From positions 1 through 27,010 of IMG/VR virus record IMGVR_UViG_3300028299_000108: DNA of 27,010 nt; one strand, written 5' to 3'. A program made the translations under genes and the position numbers. The notes beneath the pieces are model-generated. The model did no database searches. It was not told where the DNA came from and worked only from the letters and a program-made list of their open reading frames with translations. Positions 7,142 to 15,037 of this stretch are shown piece by piece. The DNA is from a virus. Each line of letters opens with the position of its first letter. Position 1 is the stretch's first letter.

Positions 7142-9976
7142 ATGAAGTTATCTTTAGCGGTGATTGTAAAAGACGAAGCGGAACAAGTTAAAAGAATAAT
7201 CAATGATTATGGTAAGTATTTTGATGAATTAGTCTTTGCTATTGATGACGAAGAAACATTTAAGCAGTTTACCTCTGATGATAAGATTAAGTTCTTTAAA
7301 TATGATTGGTGTAGGGATTTCTCCCATAAAAGAAACTTTCTCGCAAGCAAGGTTACTGGGGATTTTTATGTGAGGATAGACACAGATGATGCCATACTAA
7401 ATCCTGAAAGGGTCTATCCGTTAGCCGAGTACTTGAACAACCATAACTATTCCCTCGCTATGTGTCATTACATCTACTCTAAAGACCAAGACGGAAACCC
7501 CAATGCTGTCCAGCATAGGGAAACCATAATAAAGAATTCCTCTAATATCTACTGGAACAAAAAGATACACGAATGTATCCTGCCAAGAAACCTCACTGGG
7601 TATAAGGTTCATATAGATGAAACACTCAAAATAGACCATATGATAGATTTTGAACACGCACAAAAGTCTATAGTGAGGAACTTAGAATATTTGATAGAAG
7701 AATATAACAGGGATAAAGATAAGACCGACCCAAGAACAATAGCGTATCTCGGCAGGACATTTTTCACCCTAAAGGATTTTGATAAGGCTATATACTTTCT
7801 ACAGAAACACATAGAGGGTTCGGGTTGGGATGATGACCGATATACCTCTTGGTGTTATCTGGCAGAGATATTCAGCCATAAGAAGGACTTTAATCAAGCC
7901 ATAGCGTGTGCTAATGAGGCTCTCTCAGAAAGACCCTCTTACCCAGATGCTTACTTTAAGCTACACGACATTTACTTCCAAATGGGTTCTTGGGAAAAAT
8001 CAATCTCTTGGGGCGAGACTGCCTATACCAAGGAAAAGCCAAGGTCTATGATGGTGTTAGACCCGTCATCTTGGACTTGGAGACCTGCGTTGTCAATGGC
8101 TTATGGCTATATGCAGATGGGCGAGGTAGAGAAGGCGTTTAAGTTCTTCTCATACGGAAAGAAGTTAGCACCGACAGTAAAGTGGGTTAAAGACCACGAT
8201 AAATGGTTTAATGAAGCACTTGATACAAAGAGGTTTTCGGAACAGTTCTACGCTGTATATAAGTTCCTTAAAGATAAATACCCCGATAATTTAAAGGCAT
8301 TAACCGATGCCATACCAGATGAAATTGACACACCAGTTCTGGTTGGTCTTAAAAGGGTTCACTCAAAGATAAAGATTTGGAGTGATAACGAGATTGCTTT
8401 AATTTGTCCTTCATCAGCAGAGCCTTGGTCGCCAGAGTCAATAGAAACTGGTATAGGTGGTTCTGAAGAAGCTGTTATAAGGATTTCCGAACAGTTCGCA
8501 AAGATTGGTTACAAGGTTACGGTATTTAATGACTGCTCTAAAGAGGGTGTCTTCTCTGGCGTTGAGTATAAGAACTGGAAACGGTTCAATGTAAAAGACA
8601 AGTTTAATATCCTTATTTCTTGGAGAGCCAACATATTCAATTATGGGGCTATGGCGAAAAATAGGATTATCTGGTTTCACGACTCCATACCAGCGGACTT
8701 CTTTAGTGAAGATGAACTTAAACTGGTAGATAAGATAGTAGTTCTTTCTCAATACCACAAGACTTTACTCCCCAAGATAGTTCCAGAGGAAAAGATTTAT
8801 GTTTCCAGTAATGGTATTGTTCCAGAGGACTTTCTGAATATAAGCGAAACAAGAAATCCTCACAGGCTTTGTTGGGCAAGTTCTTATGATAGGGGATTAG
8901 AGACTATCCTAAATAACTGGGGAACGATTAGAAAGCAAGTCCCTGACGCAGAGATACATTGTTTCTATGGGTGGAACACTTACGATATACTGGTATCTGA
9001 AGGTCAGCGTAAGGGCAACTTCAAACCCAATATGTTAGAACTGATGTCCCAAGAGGGCGTGTTTGAACACGGCAGGATAGGTCATAAGGAATTACTCAAG
9101 GAATATGCTAAATCAGGTGTATGGGCTTATCCTTGTAACTATAAAGGGGAAATACAATGTATCGCCCTTACAAAGGCGGTGGCAAGTGGTTGTATAGCCG
9201 TAACCAATGACTTCGCTGTGTTGCCAGAGAGAAATCCCTATGTTATCACTACGAATGATAACTTTATCACTAAAGTAATAGATGTTCTAAAAAATGGTTC
9301 AAGTGTTCCATTAAACAGAACAAACTATATTCAAGACAACTCTTGGGAAAAGATAGCAAAGGAATGGGATAAGGACTTGTTTCAGAAAGTATTACCTGTT
9401 GACCTTGTTGACAGGATAGTATGGATGAGGTTAGCAGTTCCCAAAGATAAGTCAGTAGTTGATATAGGTTGTAATGAGGGTCATTTGTTTGCCGACAGAG
9501 ATAGACACAACGTAACAAGTGTTGACATAGATGATTATGACATACCTAACTTCATAAGGGCTAATGCCGAAGAACTACCCATAGAGGATAACAAGTTTGA
9601 TATGGCTGTATTAGGAGAAGTGTTAGAGCATTGTCCTAATCCAGTTAAGGCGATTAAGGAAGCCAAAAGAGTTGCCAAGACGGTTGTGATAACAGTCCCT
9701 TGGGAACAAAGATGGACTTCTGACCTTGACCCACTTGTTCCTATAGAGAATAAACTCCTAAAGGAAAACAAGTCAAGGCTTGAACTGGCTAAACACGGAA
9801 ACCCTAAAGCCAAAGACTTCTATCAGGATGATAACTTTGAACATTTATATCACATAAGATTTTATACTCCAGAGACATTGGAGATAGATATTGTAGAAGC
9901 AGGATTTGAGAAATATCAGATAACTGAAATAAGACGGGATAACTTTGTATGGTTAGGAGCAATTTGTTACGAATAG
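7142..9976 (+). CDS. Multidomain glycosyltransferase: GT2 + TPR + GT-B + methyltransferase
   Basis: The product is 944 residues in four modules. Residues 1-180 are a GT2-like GT-A domain (LSLAVIVKDEAEQ at the start, metal-site-like RIDTDDA at 78-84). Residues 196-345 are TPR-like helical repeats (AYLGRTFFTLKDFDKAI; AEIFSHKKDFNQAI; LHDIYFQMGSWEKSI). Residues 415-750 are a GT-B glycosyltransferase with the donor-side loop GIGGSE (437-442), ASSYDRGLE and the late GEIQCIALTKAVASG segment (669-683). Residues 752-944 are a class I SAM methyltransferase with VDIGCNEG (773-780), VDID (794-797) and LGEVLEHCPNP (824-833). It would transfer two sugars and methylate the product, perhaps capping the chain. 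There is no membrane segment. The start follows a G-rich site (AGGGGGG-TAA-ATG). Substrates are unknown. Confidence 0.9.
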   Translation: MKLSLAVIVKDEAEQVKRIINDYGKYFDELVFAIDDEETFKQFTSDDKIKFFKYDWCRDFSHKRNFLASKVTGDFYVRIDTDDAILNPERVYPLAEYLNNHNYSLAMCHYIYSKDQDGNPNAVQHRETIIKNSSNIYWNKKIHECILPRNLTGYKVHIDETLKIDHMIDFEHAQKSIVRNLEYLIEEYNRDKDKTDPRTIAYLGRTFFTLKDFDKAIYFLQKHIEGSGWDDDRYTSWCYLAEIFSHKKDFNQAIACANEALSERPSYPDAYFKLHDIYFQMGSWEKSISWGETAYTKEKPRSMMVLDPSSWTWRPALSMAYGYMQMGEVEKAFKFFSYGKKLAPTVKWVKDHDKWFNEALDTKRFSEQFYAVYKFLKDKYPDNLKALTDAIPDEIDTPVLVGLKRVHSKIKIWSDNEIALICPSSAEPWSPESIETGIGGSEEAVIRISEQFAKIGYKVTVFNDCSKEGVFSGVEYKNWKRFNVKDKFNILISWRANIFNYGAMAKNRIIWFHDSIPADFFSEDELKLVDKIVVLSQYHKTLLPKIVPEEKIYVSSNGIVPEDFLNISETRNPHRLCWASSYDRGLETILNNWGTIRKQVPDAEIHCFYGWNTYDILVSEGQRKGNFKPNMLELMSQEGVFEHGRIGHKELLKEYAKSGVWAYPCNYKGEIQCIALTKAVASGCIAVTNDFAVLPERNPYVITTNDNFITKVIDVLKNGSSVPLNRTNYIQDNSWEKIAKEWDKDLFQKVLPVDLVDRIVWMRLAVPKDKSVVDIGCNEGHLFADRDRHNVTSVDIDDYDIPNFIRANAEELPIEDNKFDMAVLGEVLEHCPNPVKAIKEAKRVAKTVVITVPWEQRWTSDLDPLVPIENKLLKENKSRLELAKHGNPKAKDFYQDDNFEHLYHIRFYTPETLEIDIVEAGFEKYQITEIRRDNFVWLGAICYE

Positions 9977-10602
9977 GTGCGTTAATACGCTCATATGGAT
10001 TAACTGACTACCTTACAGGGGTTTTGAATAATTACTCTTGGGTTGAAAAGATAGTAGTTATGAACTATCGCTTTAGGGGCGTAAAGGAAAGACCAGATGA
10101 CACGGTTAGTAAGATAGTTCCATTTCGGAACATACTGGTAAAGAGTGGCGAAGACGCACACCAACACGAAGTATTTAATGATGGACTTAAAGAGTTTGAT
10201 GGCTTTGATTATGTGTTTATCTCCGATGCAGATGAGTTTATAAGTCGTGAAGACCAAGATAACCTTATTAAAGGCGTGGCTGGATTTGATGCGGGGACTT
10301 GTAAGATAATAGATTACGCAAGGGATTACAGCCACCGATTTCCAGAGAGAACCCATAAGGCTATTGTGATAGTTAAGCCGAGTGTCAGGTTTTATGATGT
10401 CAGGTGTTTCGCTGGGAACATAAGAAGTTTTGAGTTTATGCATATGCACCATTTAGGTTATGTGTTTAATTTCGATGACCTTAACTGGAAACTTGACTGG
10501 GAAAGGCATTGTGAGGGTGATAGTATAAAGACCTTATTAGGTAAAGCACCCATACCTTGCGAGATGCCAGAAGAGATTAAAACATTACTACCGACAAGAT
10601 GA
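9949..10602 (+). CDS. GT-A-like glycosyltransferase, paralog A
   Basis: The product is up to 217 residues. The N-terminus LLRIGALIRSYGL leads into KIVVMNYRFRG, then ISDADEF (91-97), where the DAD is the likely metal/nucleotide-sugar site, and HHLGYVF (167-173) near the end. Together these indicate a GT2-like transferase without an N-terminal membrane anchor. It is clearly homologous to the gene at 15655-16395: 24 of the first 38 aligned residues are identical. ATG 9949 overlaps the preceding gene by 28 bases. TTG 9964 has a better Shine-Dalgarno and lines up with the paralog's start to within one codon, so 212 residues may be the real length. The acceptor is unknown. Confidence 0.82.
   Translation: MVRSNLLRIGALIRSYGLTDYLTGVLNNYSWVEKIVVMNYRFRGVKERPDDTVSKIVPFRNILVKSGEDAHQHEVFNDGLKEFDGFDYVFISDADEFISREDQDNLIKGVAGFDAGTCKIIDYARDYSHRFPERTHKAIVIVKPSVRFYDVRCFAGNIRSFEFMHMHHLGYVFNFDDLNWKLDWERHCEGDSIKTLLGKAPIPCEMPEEIKTLLPTR
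9955..9959 (+). promoter_or_regulatory. Shine-Dalgarno favouring a TTG start at 9964
   Basis: AGGAG lies four bases before TTG 9964, inside the coding sequence of the preceding gene. The upstream ATG at 9949 has only a weak GGGA at a long distance. Alignment with the paralog, whose product starts MRVGALIKSY, also places the start at this TTG. Confidence 0.5.
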
Positions 10603-11426
10603 TAAAGATACCAGAGTCTTATAATTACGTGTCAGCTTTCATAACATTTGCCTGTAATCTTAAATGTGATTATTGTATAAACAAATACAACGGCTTGTAT
10701 AAATATGAACAAATGTCTGTAGATGATTGGATTAAGGGGCTTAATCGTATCAAGACAAGAAGCGATTTGCCTATTACCATTACTGGCGGTGAACCTACTG
10801 TGTTCAAAGGGTTCTATGATATGATTGACGATATCGGTGGGCGTATTCATATGGACTTACTGACCAATGGTAAGTTTGACCTAAAAGAGTTTATACACAG
10901 AATAAAGCGTTACCAGTTTGACAGGAACGCCAAGTATGCTTCAATAAGATTTTCATATCATGATGGCTACACCAATTTGTTTCAGCTGTTAAGAACTGTA
11001 TTCATACTAAAAAACAGAGGTTATTCAGTAGGTATCTGGGCAGTAGATAAAGGTAAGTTTAAGAATAAAGTTATTCAAGCAATAGCCAAGTTACTGGGTA
11101 TAGACTTTCGCTTAAAAGAGTTCCTTGACAATAAGCACGGACACTATAAATACCCCGAGGGGTTAGATGGTAAGCCCAAGAAGTGCCTGTGTAAACCATC
11201 TGAGATGCTTATAGCACCAGACGGCAGATTATTCCGATGTCATTACGAACTATATCACGGGATAAACTCCTACGGACATATACTGGATAAAGAGGTTAAT
11301 CTACCAATAGATTATATACCTTGTGAAAACTTTGGGCATTGCTCGCCCTGTGATTTAAAATTGAAGCATAATAGATACCAAACCTATGGTCATTGTAGCG
11401 TAGAGATAAAGGAGCTTAATGGATAA
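10599..11426 (+). CDS. Radical SAM enzyme 1
   Basis: The 275-residue protein carries the CX3CX2C [4Fe-4S] cluster motif CNLKCDYC at 19-26, directly after a first strand, and the SAM-binding GGEPT at 63-67, so a radical SAM TIM-barrel is clear. The C-terminal third is Cys-rich (KKCLCKPSEM, LFRCHYE, CENFGHCSPCDLK, GHCS), consistent with a SPASM/twitch-like auxiliary cluster domain. It starts at an ATGA overlap with the preceding gene and overlaps the next by eight bases. The substrate is unknown. In this setting a sugar, nucleotide sugar or a peptide are all possible; no RiPP precursor is seen nearby. Confidence 0.9.
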   Translation: MIKIPESYNYVSAFITFACNLKCDYCINKYNGLYKYEQMSVDDWIKGLNRIKTRSDLPITITGGEPTVFKGFYDMIDDIGGRIHMDLLTNGKFDLKEFIHRIKRYQFDRNAKYASIRFSYHDGYTNLFQLLRTVFILKNRGYSVGIWAVDKGKFKNKVIQAIAKLLGIDFRLKEFLDNKHGHYKYPEGLDGKPKKCLCKPSEMLIAPDGRLFRCHYELYHGINSYGHILDKEVNLPIDYIPCENFGHCSPCDLKLKHNRYQTYGHCSVEIKELNG

Positions 11427-12486
11427 GTATAGGTATGATGGTCATAAGTTACTTTACCATATGGACAGGGTTTACGAGCATTACAGAGACGGTAAAAGGA
11501 TTGCACCTATACACATAGATATAGGGGCTACAAGTGCCTGTAACTCAAACTGTATCTATTGTTACGCAAGACACCAAAAGAAGTCTGGGGAGATTTTAAA
11601 TAGAGATGTTTTTATTAACTTATTATCTCAAGCCCCCGAAGTAGGCATAAAATCAATAGCTATAATAGGTGATGGAGAACCTACATTAAATCCAGCACTC
11701 TATGACGCTGTAAGGGCAGGCAGGGAGAACGGTTTAGATATAAGCGTTGGCACTAATGGTATATTCCTTGATACAGCTAAATTAACAAACTTGTTAAGTA
11801 ACTGCGTATGGATTAGATTTAATCTTTCGGCAGGGACAAGAGATGGATATAAGTTCGTTCACGGCTTTGATAACTGGGAAGTAGTTTCAGAGAACATAAG
11901 AGAAGCTGTCAGGATTAAAAAAGAAAAGGGTTTTAAATGCACCATAGGATTACAAATGGTGTTAGTCCCGCAATGTTTAAATGAGGTAATACCAGAGGCA
12001 GAGTTCGCCATAGACGCAGGGGTAGACTATCTTGTGGTGAAGCAGTATTCAGACCCTATATGTAATGATATGGTTCAGGTTGATAGGGGTTGGTATATAA
12101 GCAATGATACAACTTTAATACTTCAACGAGCCGAAAAGCTGTCAACAAGTGATACTGAGATTATAATTAAATGGGGGTTAATGCGGTTCCACGATAACAA
12201 ACCCTACAAACATTGTGTAGATGTTCCTCTTCTGATAGAGGGTTCAGGAACTGGTAAACTATATCCCTGCGGGTATCACTTTAGAAATGATGAGTATTGC
12301 CTTGGCGATTTGAATAAGAACTCCATTAAAGAGATTATAGAGAGTGACCATTACTGGAACTTGATAGAAAGACTTAGGAATGATTTTGTAGTAGGTAAAG
12401 ATTGTCACGGTGCTTGTAGGCATGATATGACCAATTGCTTTATTTGGGATTACCTACAGCCATTAGAACACGAGAACTTTATATGA
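11419..12486 (+). CDS. Radical SAM/SPASM-like enzyme 2
   Basis: In this 355-residue protein the radical SAM motif is CNSNCIYC (C41, C45, C48), followed by GDGEPTLNP (84-92) in the SAM-binding position and SVGTNGIFL (109-117). The C-terminal region has C266, C284 (LYPCGYH), C294, C329 and C333 (DCHGAC) and C340, typical spacing for SPASM auxiliary clusters. The start ATG 11419 follows AAAGGAG and lies inside the end of radical SAM 1, so the two are probably co-translated. The sequence is distinct from its neighbour, so this is not a recent tandem duplication. The chemistry and substrate cannot be read from sequence. Confidence 0.9.
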   Translation: MDKYRYDGHKLLYHMDRVYEHYRDGKRIAPIHIDIGATSACNSNCIYCYARHQKKSGEILNRDVFINLLSQAPEVGIKSIAIIGDGEPTLNPALYDAVRAGRENGLDISVGTNGIFLDTAKLTNLLSNCVWIRFNLSAGTRDGYKFVHGFDNWEVVSENIREAVRIKKEKGFKCTIGLQMVLVPQCLNEVIPEAEFAIDAGVDYLVVKQYSDPICNDMVQVDRGWYISNDTTLILQRAEKLSTSDTEIIIKWGLMRFHDNKPYKHCVDVPLLIEGSGTGKLYPCGYHFRNDEYCLGDLNKNSIKEIIESDHYWNLIERLRNDFVVGKDCHGACRHDMTNCFIWDYLQPLEHENFI

Positions 12487-12884
12487 GACCGCCCTTTACC
12501 TATACCATGGGAGAGATGATAGACAAGCTATCTATCATATCAAAGAAAGACCAGTTCAATCTTCAGGGTGCAAGGCAAGAACTTGACACTATGATGAAGT
12601 GGCTTAATGACCTTGGGATAGATGCTTACTTAATACTTTCAATCATAAGGATTACCGAAGCCAATATGTCTATATGGAACTTGGAACACGAGTTAAGAAA
12701 CGCAAAAGAGGGTGATATACCATTAGACGAGGTTGGTAGGATAGCTATTAAGGTCAGGGAACACAATAAGGGTAGGGTTAGATATATGAACGAACTTGAC
12801 TCTCTGTGCGGTGCGGAACATATTACAGAGAAGGTTAAACACTTATCGGAAGATATATATGAGAAATTCTATAGAAGAACTTAG
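12483..12884 (+). CDS. DUF4254/DUF6165-like small protein
   Basis: I chose ATG 12483 (133 residues, MRPPFTYTMG), which overlaps the previous stop as ATGA; an upstream non-ATG start in the same frame looks less natural. TMGEMIDKLSIISKK near the start, a middle NMSIWNLEHELR and later IAIKVREHNKGRV resemble small helical proteins of the DUF4254/DUF6165 type, which turn up in LPS and glycan clusters. The fold should be a helical bundle. The biochemical role is not known to me; the family match is from memory and moderate. Confidence 0.65.
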   Translation: MRPPFTYTMGEMIDKLSIISKKDQFNLQGARQELDTMMKWLNDLGIDAYLILSIIRITEANMSIWNLEHELRNAKEGDIPLDEVGRIAIKVREHNKGRVRYMNELDSLCGAEHITEKVKHLSEDIYEKFYRRT

Positions 12885-13539
12885 AAATGAGGTAATGCGT
12901 GTGGCTTGTAAGAATAAAAAAGGTCATATCGCACCCTCTTTGTCGTGTTTAGATATATTAGATGTTCTTTCTTATGACTTTAAAGGTCGTATAATCCTTT
13001 CTAAAGGGCACGGATGTTATGGTTTATATGCTATCTGGGCTGAGAAAGGGCTAATACCGAAAAAGAAATGGGAAAACTTCGAGTTTAAAGGGTGCTTAGA
13101 GGGCTTTGGAACGCTGGGTCATGGGTTACCTATAGCTGTAGGAATAGCTTTTGGGAATAAATTACAGGGTAAAGACGAGCATATATGGTGTGTAGTCGGT
13201 GATGGTGAAATGCAAGAGGGGTCAATGTGGGAAGCCCTGTCGTTTATGTATCATCACGACCTTGATAATATCACAGTTATAGTAGACCATAATAGATTAC
13301 AAGCTATGGACTTTATAGATAATGTTCTATGTCAAAACCTATACTTGAGATTAAGCGGTTGGGGATTTAAGGTTTACTCAATAGATGGACACGACCACCA
13401 CCAGTTAATAGACGCATTTAGTTTAAAGCCCCAGATAATCATAGCCGAGACCTTAAAGGGTAAGGGTTTTAAATGTATGGAAAACAAACCGAAATTTCAC
13501 TTTAGAGTGCCAGATGGTAAACAGAGAAACGATACTTAA
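12859..13539 (+). CDS. Transketolase-like, N-terminal (TPP-binding) subunit
   Basis: This subunit binds thiamine diphosphate and Mg. From ATG 12859 (226 residues; GGAAG six bases upstream, 26-base overlap with the previous gene) it shows the transketolase series: GHIAPSLSCLDIL (H23), ILSKGHG (H51), GTLGHGLP (85-92), the TPP/Mg motif GDGEMQEG (114-121; D115) with its partner DHN (N145), and the C-terminal KGKGFKCMENK. Split transketolases use a separate partner, which is the next gene. It is shorter than usual bacterial N-subunits but has all the core motifs. It would catalyse transfer of a two-carbon ketol unit or a related acyloin reaction; the actual substrates are unknown. Confidence 0.9.
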   Translation: MRNSIEELRNEVMRVACKNKKGHIAPSLSCLDILDVLSYDFKGRIILSKGHGCYGLYAIWAEKGLIPKKKWENFEFKGCLEGFGTLGHGLPIAVGIAFGNKLQGKDEHIWCVVGDGEMQEGSMWEALSFMYHHDLDNITVIVDHNRLQAMDFIDNVLCQNLYLRLSGWGFKVYSIDGHDHHQLIDAFSLKPQIIIAETLKGKGFKCMENKPKFHFRVPDGKQRNDT

Positions 13540-13966
13540 CGAGTTGATACCACACTTTGCCGACCCAAAGTTTTACTTATTGATTTGCGATATGGGTTTT
13601 GGAAAAGTTAATGGGTTGAAAAAGAAATACCCTAACAGAGTTATAAACTGTGGGATAGCAGAACAGGCAACGGTTGGTATAGCTTCTGGTATGGCAGAGT
13701 CAGGATTAAAACCGATAATCTATTCAATAGCCACATTCTTGGTGTTCAGGGCTTTAGAGCAGATTAAGAACGATATAGTTGACAGGAAGATGAACGTCAA
13801 ACTAATAGGTAACGGCTCTGGTGACTTCTTTAAGGATATGGGTAATTGCCATTGGTGTAAAGAAAATGATATCGGATTGATGAATTTAATACGTATGCCG
13901 ATATATAATGGTAAAGAGTTTAATGAGTGGATTAACTCAAGATATGCGGGGTATATGAGGGTATGA
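13514..13966 (+). CDS. Transketolase-like, pyrimidine-domain subunit (short)
   Basis: This 150-residue partner carries the pyrimidine-binding domain: NRVINCGIAEQ holds the catalytic Glu (E50) that activates the TPP aminopyrimidine, followed by GIASGMAESG and IYSIATFLVFRALEQ, then GNCHWCKENDIGL and IRMPIY. The usual C-terminal transketolase domain (about 120 residues) is absent, because the frame ends soon after the pyrimidine domain. It overlaps the N-subunit gene by 26 bases and the following methyltransferase as ATGA. Either the enzyme works without the third domain or it is degenerate. The intact motifs argue for function. Confidence 0.85.
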   Translation: MVNRETILNELIPHFADPKFYLLICDMGFGKVNGLKKKYPNRVINCGIAEQATVGIASGMAESGLKPIIYSIATFLVFRALEQIKNDIVDRKMNVKLIGNGSGDFFKDMGNCHWCKENDIGLMNLIRMPIYNGKEFNEWINSRYAGYMRV

Positions 13967-14601
13967 TAAAAAACTTTATAACTAAAATACACACTTCTAC
14001 AAAGCGTGATTTTGAAGGTCGTATGCTTGATAGCAAAGTAGAGTGTATGAGAGTGGCTCGTAAGTTTGATGTTAACTTCTTTGATGGTGATAGGCGGTTT
14101 GGTTATGGTGGGTATGTTTATGATGGCAGGTGGATACCAGTAGCAAAGAAGCTGATTAAAACATATAAGATAGGCAGTGATAGTCGTGTATTAGATATTG
14201 GATGTGGTAAAGGTTTCTTGGCAAAGGATATACAGGATTTATCTGGTTGCCGTGTAGATGGTTGCGATATTTCAAAGTATGCTTTGGATGAGTGCTTATT
14301 AGAAAAAGGGTTTATATTTAACGCAGGGGTTGATGAGTTAAGAGATAGTTATGATTTAATAATATCCCTAAACACACTCCATAACTTACTATTGCCAAAC
14401 CTTAAACAGGCAATACAGGAAATAAACACACATTCTAAGAAAGCGTATATAGTAGTTGAAAGCTATCGCAACGAGCAGGAACTTTATAATCTTCAATGCT
14501 GGGGATTAACTTGCGAACAGTTTTTAAGACCAGAGGAATGGGAGTTCCTACTTAAAGAATGGGGATATAAAGGCGATTACGAGTTTATCTTCTTCTCCTA
14601 A
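13963..14601 (+). CDS. Class I SAM-dependent methyltransferase
   Basis: The product is 212 residues. Motif I is VLDIGCGKG (76-84), motif II region GCDISKYA (100-107), and the post-strand LIISLNTLHNL completes the Rossmann methyltransferase core. The N-terminal FGYGGYVYDGRW (46-57) is a distinctive block that I recall from methyltransferases in transketolase-containing sugar clusters. That would make the methyltransferase and the split transketolase one functional unit. It starts at an ATGA overlap. The acceptor (sugar hydroxyl, amine or carbon) is unknown. Confidence 0.88.
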   Translation: MIKNFITKIHTSTKRDFEGRMLDSKVECMRVARKFDVNFFDGDRRFGYGGYVYDGRWIPVAKKLIKTYKIGSDSRVLDIGCGKGFLAKDIQDLSGCRVDGCDISKYALDECLLEKGFIFNAGVDELRDSYDLIISLNTLHNLLLPNLKQAIQEINTHSKKAYIVVESYRNEQELYNLQCWGLTCEQFLRPEEWEFLLKEWGYKGDYEFIFFS

Positions 14602-14605
14602 GATA

Positions 14606-15037
14606 TTGATAACGGGTGCTAATGGATACATTGGAAAGTTCCTTTGCGGATACTTATCTAATACCATACCTCTTATGGGTGATATTCTTAACATACCTGA
14701 ATGTGATGTAATAGTTCATTGTGCTGGCAGGAAACCTAAAGAGGGCGTTACATTAGATGATTTTATCAGGGATAATGTAATAACCAATTTAGAGTTTGCT
14801 GAACTCGCTAAGGGGATACCGATAATTTACTTATCAAGCAAGGCGGTGTTTAAACAGACACCCTATGGTGTTACAAAGTTGCTTGGAGAGTTTATACTTA
14901 ATGACCGCTATAAAAAGAATATCAATTTAAGGCTTCCACGTATTGTTGATAAAGACCCTAAAGATGAGGAAATGACCCTTAAACAGGTTGGAGAGTTGAT
15001 TGAGAAAACTATTGACGGTTTGTCCTTCAAGGATTAG
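14606..15037 (+). CDS. Minimal SDR (NAD(P)-dependent epimerase/reductase-like)
   Basis: The product is 143 residues, about half the usual length for an extended SDR. It has the dinucleotide-binding TGANGYIG (3-10), CDVIVHCAG (33-41), catalytic-region Ser in YLSSKAVF (S77/S78), Y87 and K91 in YGVTK, and a late RLPRIV. It probably reduces, oxidises or epimerises a nucleotide sugar. There is no ATG: the family start would be M-KILITG, but the codon there is CCT (14597), so TTG 14606, four bases after the previous stop, is the best start, presumably by re-initiation. The substrate-binding C-terminal part is greatly reduced. Confidence 0.78.
   Translation: MITGANGYIGKFLCGYLSNTIPLMGDILNIPECDVIVHCAGRKPKEGVTLDDFIRDNVITNLEFAELAKGIPIIYLSSKAVFKQTPYGVTKLLGEFILNDRYKKNINLRLPRIVDKDPKDEEMTLKQVGELIEKTIDGLSFKD

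Noticed and set aside
8660-9440. TTGACA-like and TATAAT-like words suggesting internal promoters
   Set aside because: Such words occur by chance throughout this AT-rich coding DNA; none lies in an intergenic gap with correct spacing.
10599-12486. Radical SAM genes as a RiPP maturation system
   Set aside because: No short precursor ORF, leader-binding domain, protease or transporter is visible nearby; all the neighbours are sugar-related.
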